DNA of 64,000 nucleotides from Lucifuga dentata (lineage: Eukaryota; Chordata; Actinopteri; Ophidiiformes; Bythitidae). How positions within the stretch are numbered: the stretch's first letter is position 1; the number at the start of each line of letters is the position of its first letter. Location: assembly GCA_014773175.1 (NCBI GenBank), contig VXCM01003415.1:1-64000 (forward strand), read 5' to 3'. A model generated the notes under the pieces. That model did not search any database. It worked only from the letters and a program-made list of their open reading frames with translations, and was not told the origin of the DNA. Shown here one piece after another: positions 58,267 to 64,000 of this stretch. The translations under genes and the position numbers were made by a program.

Positions 58267-58911
58267 TCAGCCACAGGAGATGACTGTGAAGCGTTTGGAG
58301 ATGCAGGACATGTTGTGCAGCACAATGCCCAGCAGGAAGAGGAGCACGCACGCCACCAAGATCACCGTGCACACGCCGGACCACGTGGAGCCCTTTCCTC
58401 CTCCGCCGACCGGGCCCGTCACCCTCCTCTCCACGTTCCCCCCCTCCAAACCAACTCCGACCCCCTCCAGACCCATGCCCAGGTCCAGAGGCTGCTGTTC
58501 AGGCACCGTCACCACCGTCAGCCCCTTCTGCTGGCCGCCAGGCAGGAAGCGGCAGCCCAGCTCCCCCGGCAGGCCGAGCGCCCGCTCCTTGGCGATGGGC
58601 AAGGGCAGCATGTAGCAGCCGTTGCTGGGCAGGCGGATGAAGACCGGCGTGTGCTCAGAGGCGTGAGGAATGGCGATGACGGTGACGATGTCGGGGTCAT
58701 CCGGGAGATGGGAGACGGACAGGCCTGGCGGTAGTTTGGTGACGCCGCGGCACCAAGGACAGCGAATCTCCTTCTGACTGCTACGCATCTGAGTCAAACA
58801 CACCGAGCAGCACGTGTGTCTGCAGTCCAGCAGTTTGGGCCGCCGCCGGGGGCTGTAATAGTTAAAACAAATCTGGCACTCCAGCATGGAATCTTGGGAA
58901 AGAGTCTCCAT
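58267..58911 (-). CDS. rnf152: RING finger protein 152, lysosomal membrane E3 ubiquitin ligase
   Basis: 214 residues in one coding exon. The start is the ATG at 58911, giving METLSQDS, which matches the family N-terminus; the frame is open further upstream but only to a GTG. RING-HC ligands are visible at C12, C15, C30, H32, C35, C38, C51 and C54. The middle segment LPSNGCYMLPLPI is family-specific, and a C-terminal membrane span at about 180-199 is followed by SCISKRFTVISCG. Known of the family: a lysosome-anchored E3 that ubiquitinates RagA and restrains mTORC1. The protein is about 11 residues longer than my recollection of human RNF152 (203), owing to a glycine-rich insert before the membrane span (about 143-174). 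It converges with cdh20. Confidence 0.96.
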   Translation of the reverse strand: METLSQDSMLECQICFNYYSPRRRPKLLDCRHTCCSVCLTQMRSSQKEIRCPWCRGVTKLPPGLSVSHLPDDPDIVTVIAIPHASEHTPVFIRLPSNGCYMLPLPIAKERALGLPGELGCRFLPGGQQKGLTVVTVPEQQPLDLGMGLEGVGVGLEGGNVERRVTGPVGGGGKGSTWSGVCTVILVACVLLFLLGIVLHNMSCISKRFTVISCG

Positions 58912-59075
58912 TTTGGGGAGGCGAGCGACTGGGCCAGCAACGGTTTCTAACAGACGTAATAAAAAGGCTGACACGACTCCAAGTAAAGTTAGGAAAGCAC
59001 AGCTGGATCAGATGCGTGATGCTTCACAGCTCCACGGTGATGTCACATCCCTTTGGTGGCGACATGGTCGTTCAT
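58912..59075 (-). other. rnf152: rnf152 5' UTR part of the coding exon, with a short upstream ORF
   Basis: On the - strand a pyrimidine-rich tract ending CTGTTGCAG (rc of 59076-59084) makes a convincing acceptor, so the exon should start at 59075. Its first bases form an ATG opening a 10-codon upstream ORF with stop TGA at 59043-59045. The non-coding first exon and promoter would lie further right and were not identified. Confidence 0.5.
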
Positions 59076-59615
59076 CTGCAACAGAAGAGAAGAGAGCGCC
59101 ATGAGGTCACGAGGGCAGCGACATCAACGACATCACGGACAGCGACGCCACATCAGCCAGACACTGCTGAGCACAATTCAAATCAACCCCCACCTTTAAA
59201 TATTCAGCGTTTCTGCTCACACTTAATGATATTCTCTTAAAGGCGACAAATTATACTGATTTTCCCTTATTTTATAGTGAATAATTGCAGGATTTTTGTG
59301 TCAAACATCATCAAAGTGTGAAATGTCGAGGTTGACATTTATAGAAATTCTTGCAGTCATCGGTCCTGAGAAAGCAGCCCTGAAAGCTTCATTTTTGATT
59401 GGTCCTTCATCTGGTAACATGTTAACATCAACATGTATAGAATTTACCTGCCTAAACCTGGTTAGACATGCCCACCAAGTACAAAGCTAGATTAGCACAT
59501 GTATGATTAGCATCCTTTTTTACAGTTCATTGTGTTGCTAGCTCAGACCAGATGCAGCTGTACACACACACACACACACACACACGCTACATGTAAAATG
59601 TGTCCAAATTAGATC

Positions 59616-60202
59616 TTAACGGACCATACCACCCATTTTGCATGTTTGAGCCTAATATATTCAGTTTTCATACATGTTACGTTACTGACAATCATTTCCC
59701 AAAGGATAAAACTGTATTTCAGCTTTCCTGATATTTTGCTAAATCTCTTAATCTTTCAAAATCAAATATTCAAGTGATACACCCACCTTAAAAATCCATG
59801 TTTCTCCTGCTAATAGTTACACAGCCTTATGAAGTCACGGTCCTTTAAATTTTTCCATAAACGCAGGTCTTCTTTTGGGACTATATTCCCCGGTGGAGGC
59901 ATACATTCACTCCACGCTTTTTATTGAGCTTAAACACTAAAATTACATAACTTCTAAAAAAACCTGAATACACGTCTTGTTGGTGATGATGGATTACCTA
60001 TCCCAAGAACGTTTACAGTATCAACAAGTTGATTTTAATAGCAGAATGAACTGAAACCAATGGAGGTCTGGAAGGTAGGAAAAACATTTTTAATTCACCG
60101 TTCCAGTAGTATGCTTTGGGAAATGATTGTCAGTAACGTTACATGTATGAAAATTGAATATATTAGGCTGAAACATGCAGAATGGACGGTATGGTCCTTT
60201 AA
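59616..60202 (-). mobile_element. TTAA MITE, copy 12 (full length)
   Basis: Reverse orientation. Left end mutated to TTAACGGACC; right end intact. Lies within 1 kb upstream of the predicted rnf152 coding exon start. Confidence 0.9.
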
Positions 60203-60594
60203 CACTTATTCTTACTCCCCCCGCAGAGAAGAAGATGCAGTTGTCAAAGTGCTAAATGCATCATGACAGATGAAAACTCAGAATCATGTATGTCACACAT
60301 GGCATGTCAGCTGCCAGCCGATGTCTTCCTGAGATCTCCGTGTTAAGTATGTCAAACTCGTCCAACATCCTCCTTAAAGACACAGCCTCCATAAAGTACG
60401 TCTTCTTCCTCCACCTACTCTTCTTGCATAATCGGCGCATTAATCTGCGTGGAAGCTGTGATCATTTGCTTTTTACAGATGACTAAACCCTGTCAAAACA
60501 GCACTGAGGAAACAAAGACAGCCTGCTTACTTTCTGCTTTGTTTTTCCTACTAATTTCCAAGTGTGAAAACTGCTGAGGGGGGAAGACAAGTGC

Positions 60595-60597
<3 letters not shown>

Positions 60598-60630
<33 letters not shown>
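60598..60630. repeat. (CT)n microsatellite ending in an N
   Basis: Pure CT tract stopping at a single N at 60631, so its length is uncertain. Confidence 0.9.
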
Positions 60631-61002
60631 NTGGGTGACGGCTGGAGTGAGGAGTGAGACAGATGGAGCAGACTGAGTCAGACGGAGAGGAAATTGGTGA
60701 TAGAAATGGAAAAAGGTGACCAGTGATTGCTCTGCAACACCGTACATCTCAGTCCTCTATCAAAACAAGATCTCAACCAATTAAGCTCCTCACGGCGGCC
60801 CGTGGGGACACTGATGGGGCAATGACAGATAAGAGCAGGTTCGCACTGAGCATGCTCAGAGCGGTCTGCTCAGTCTGGAGCTTTTACTGCTTTAGTTTGG
60901 TTCATTTGCAAGAAGAATAGCTGCAACACGACGTCTCATCAATATGACGCGCTGTGTGTCTGTGTTAGTGTAAGCCAAAGATATTTAGAGGGTCAGGGGA
61001 CA

Positions 61003-61587
61003 TTAAAGGACCATACCGTCCACTTTACATGTTTGAGCCTAATATATTCAATTTTCATACATGTTACGTTACTGACAATCATTTCCAAAGCATACTACTG
61101 GAACGGTGAATTAAAAATGTTTTTCCTACCTTCCAGACCTCCATTGGTTTCAGTTCATTCTCTATTAAAATCAACTTGTTGATACTGTAAACGTTCTTGG
61201 GATAGGTAATCCATCATCACCAACAAGACGTGTATTCAGGTTTTTTTAGAAGTTATGTAATTTTAGTGTTTAAGCTCAATAAAAAGCGTGGAGTGAATGT
61301 ATGCCTCCACCGGGGAATATAGTCCCAAAAGAAGACCTGCGTTTATGGAAAAATTTAAAGGACCGTGACTTCATAAGGCTGTGTAACTATTAGCAGGAGA
61401 AACATGGATTTTTAAGGTGGGTGTATCACTTGAATATTTGATTTTGAAAGATTAAGAGATTTTGCAAAATATCAGGAAAGCTGAAATACGGTTTTATCCT
61501 TTGGAAAATGATTGTCAGTAATATAACATGTATGAAAATTCAATATATTAGGCTCAAACATGAAAAATAGATGGTATGGTCCTTTAA
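61003..61587 (+). mobile_element. TTAA MITE, copy 13 (full length)
   Basis: Forward orientation, TTAA at both ends. Internal TTAAAGGACC near 61356. Confidence 0.92.
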
Positions 61588-63479
61588 AGGGTTATTTTGA
61601 ATACTATTAAAGACACTTGTAAGAGAAACCATAAACATGACAAATTCTTTTGGGTTTTTTGATTGATTCTGACTGAAAAAAAAAACTCCTGATTGCTAAA
61701 AGGAACAGATCAGTTTAGATTAATTTTCACAGAATTGTATGTTCCTGTGTGTTGTGTTTCCTGCTGTAAGAGGAGAAACTAACAATCTAAACAGGCTGCC
61801 ACAACCCTAGAAACTGGATTTATGAGATTTTTGATGTTTTCATCCTGTTTCCATTATTCAAACTAAACCTAGAGTGTGCAGAATTTTTAAGACCAATTTT
61901 TTGACAAATCTTGTGGGAAAATTTAGTTAATTTCTCTCTGCAGGTTTGATAGGTAAGCATAAAGGGCATTTATAAAGAGAGAACTTCTGATTTTGCGCTT
62001 GAGGACTTGCACACAGTCTGATAAAGGCCCAAATTTTGGGAAGTTTAATGCCTTTAAGGGCTGTAAAGATTTAAGGAGCATTCCAGTTGCAAGTAATCCA
62101 AAAATTCAGGATTTTATGGGTATAAAGAAGAAGATTTGTCATGTCGGAATCATGTTCAACTTTGGTTCAGACTGCAAAGAAAATCAGGCGCTGTCATTCC
62201 CTAAGTTGCTTCATATAGCCCATGTATTTGAGGAAATCCTTGTTAGTCTGTTAAATCAACTGTTAAATATTTATAGTTGGCAGCATCATCTTCTCCACCC
62301 ATCATCCTCACATCCTCTTCCTCCTCCCTCAGCTCCACCAGCAGCAGCCTCAGGCAAAACATTCCCTCCCCGTCCAAGTCCGGAGGCCAGGCCTGCCGTT
62401 CCTGCCTCCTCGCTCTGCAGCTGACCTAGTTTCCACACCGTTACCGAGTCAAAGTNGGCCTGCCGTTCCTGCCTCCTCGCTCTGCAGCTGACCTAGTTTC
62501 CACACCGTTACCGAGTCAAAGTGGAGAAAAAGTGCAGAAAAATGGGAGTCATTTTGTGGAGAAATGAGGAGAGAAGAAGCCACGCAGAGGGAGGGAGGCA
62601 GACAGAAGAGCTGCCCTTGAGGGAGCAAGACAGCTCAGGGTATTACCAGTCCTTTTCCCAAAGATAAGGATTAGCTTTGATCTGGCATAAATGCTTTGTG
62701 GCTCAATATTCCCATACAACCAATCACTCCTCTCCTTCCTCCCTCTTTCCTCTGCTCAATCCCTCTTCTTCTCTTCTCACCAAAGAGCTTTTCCTCTGCT
62801 GCTTTACATCAATTCCTTTATTTCCTCTTCAGTCCTTCCTTCTCCACCTTTACCAATCTGCATCCATTTGGAGGACTATAATAGCTGCAGATTAAATAAA
62901 AAAAGCAGCTTAACAGAATACTGGCTGCTGGATGAAATGAAATAACAGCAGGCAGCAGTTTCTTAGCATAGAAAGTTAATCAAAAAAAAAAAAAAANAAA
63001 AAAAAAAAAAAATCAATGATCCACAAACATAAAAAAGCAAAGGAAAATAAGTTTGTGTTTTACTTGAGTACTGTACTTAACTCTCTGAAGTCTACAGTAA
63101 TTTTTGCAGTTTTACTTTTAAATGAATTTGAAGTTTGTCACCTAAAAAGCTGCATTGCAAAAAAAACAAAAACAAAACAAAAAAAAAACAATAAAATAAT
63201 AATAATAAAGAAATTGCCAGATAGAACAAGATGGGTTGTGGGAATCTGGAAATTTGTGCCATTTTCTGCTATTTCTGCAAAACAAGACAAAATGGGATAC
63301 TAGCCACGGCTTTGAAATTCAAAAATAGATCACATGACATTCTTCAGTCAATTGTTGAAGAATTTCCTGGAATTTTTTTGTAGATTTTTTGGAAAGGGTT
63401 TGAATTTTTATAGGGTCAAACATTTCTGGATTTTCAAAATTTTTTTAGAAGATTTTAAAGATTTTTTTCGATAATTTTA

Positions 63480-63647
63480 TAAAATCTGCATTATACTTAT
63501 ACTCATTATTCTTCAAAGAGTACTTTTATTTTTACTTGATATCATGTTACTGATTTTTAAAACTATGTACTTTTACAGCAGGAGTACTTTGCTATTGTGG
63601 TATTAGTACTCACTAAATAAAGGGTTTGAATACTTCTTCCACCACTG
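63480..63647 (-). mobile_element. Terminal fragment of a fish hAT element
   Basis: Read on the - strand it starts CAGTGGTGGAAGAAGTATTC and continues with GTACTAATACCACAATAGC, a terminus I recognise from abundant fish hAT MITEs. The other end and target duplication are not identifiable. Confidence 0.55.
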
Positions 63648-64000
63648 GAAAAACGTATTGATTTTATTGGAAATAAGCAACATTAGCATGTAATTTTCCA
63701 CAAGAAAGAATCTTCTAAGTATACAACGAATACTACAAACGAGGCAAAGATGATTTGTAAAGAAAATATAAAATTCAAAAAGTATTGCAATCTGATTTGT
63801 CAGAGTTGTTTATCTGAGATTTTATTTTCATCTTTATTCCATGGCTCCTGTCAGCATCTTCTTCAGCTCCTTTGATGACGCGGTGATGAGTAGGACGCCG
63901 ATAAAAACACGGCCAGCCGCTGTACTTTTCTTACAATCTGAGAAAATAACACTCCTGCTCTCGTGGAACGCTCCGAGGTCACAGAAACACAGCGAGCTCA

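Larger units (their letters stand above)
59076..64000. other. Region upstream of rnf152
   Basis: Two full TTAA MITEs, a (CT)n tract, an assembly duplication (62390-62455 and 62457-62522) and a hAT end. The rnf152 promoter may lie here or beyond, but no CpG-rich block or TATA/initiator could be picked out. Confidence 0.45.

Noticed and set aside
58912..58974. N-terminal extension of Rnf152
   Set aside because: The extension begins at a GTG. The family starts at the downstream ATG with METLSQDS.
61993..62424. 143-codon frame upstream of rnf152
   Set aside because: Non-ATG start, no recognisable domain, and its proline/serine-rich end comes from CT-rich sequence. Probably chance.
1..64000. CRISPR arrays, operons, phage or integrated viral genes
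   Set aside because: The window is vertebrate nuclear DNA. No regularly spaced repeats, viral core genes or prokaryotic gene organisation were seen.

Overview
The window is vertebrate nuclear DNA, most likely from a ray-finned (teleost) fish. It holds split genes with GT-AG introns, AT-rich introns, many (CA)n tracts, and several DNA transposon families typical of fish (hAT, TTAA-flanked and TA-flanked MITEs, an RTE-type LINE). Nothing prokaryotic or viral was seen.

Two host genes are supported. cdh20 (cadherin-20, a type II classical cadherin) runs on the + strand in 11 coding exons from 6721 to 27336. With two assembly duplications removed, the exons sum to 2403 nt, or 800 residues plus stop, and every exon has the size expected of a type II cadherin. 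rnf152 (a lysosomal RING E3 ligase) lies on the - strand in one coding exon, 58267-58911, 214 residues. The two genes converge, as CDH20 and RNF152 do on human chromosome 18, and this supports calling the cadherin cdh20 rather than its paralogues cdh7, cdh19 or cdh22.

Layout: 1-6636 is upstream or 5' intronic DNA with an RTE LINE tail and a hAT element. 6637-27336 is cdh20. 27337-58266 is a roughly 31 kb interval with no recognised host gene, filled with nested hAT/LINE insertions, foldback elements, microsatellites and many copies of one TTAA-flanked MITE. 58267-59075 holds rnf152 with part of its 5' UTR. 59076-64000 is repeat-rich DNA upstream of rnf152.

The strongest non-genic signal is a family of MITEs about 585 bp long, with TTAA at both ends and inverted terminal repeats of about 90 bp beginning AGGACCATACC. 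Thirteen full or partial copies in both orientations make up about 10% of the window. Each full copy also carries the terminal ten-mer a third time internally. A second window-wide feature is technical: single N bases join contigs whose ends overlap, so the overlap is written twice. Two of these joins fall inside cdh20 exons and create false frameshifts. I found no convincing new biological system. The MITE family, the nested transposon strata and a set of long-stem, short-loop hairpins are the best leads.
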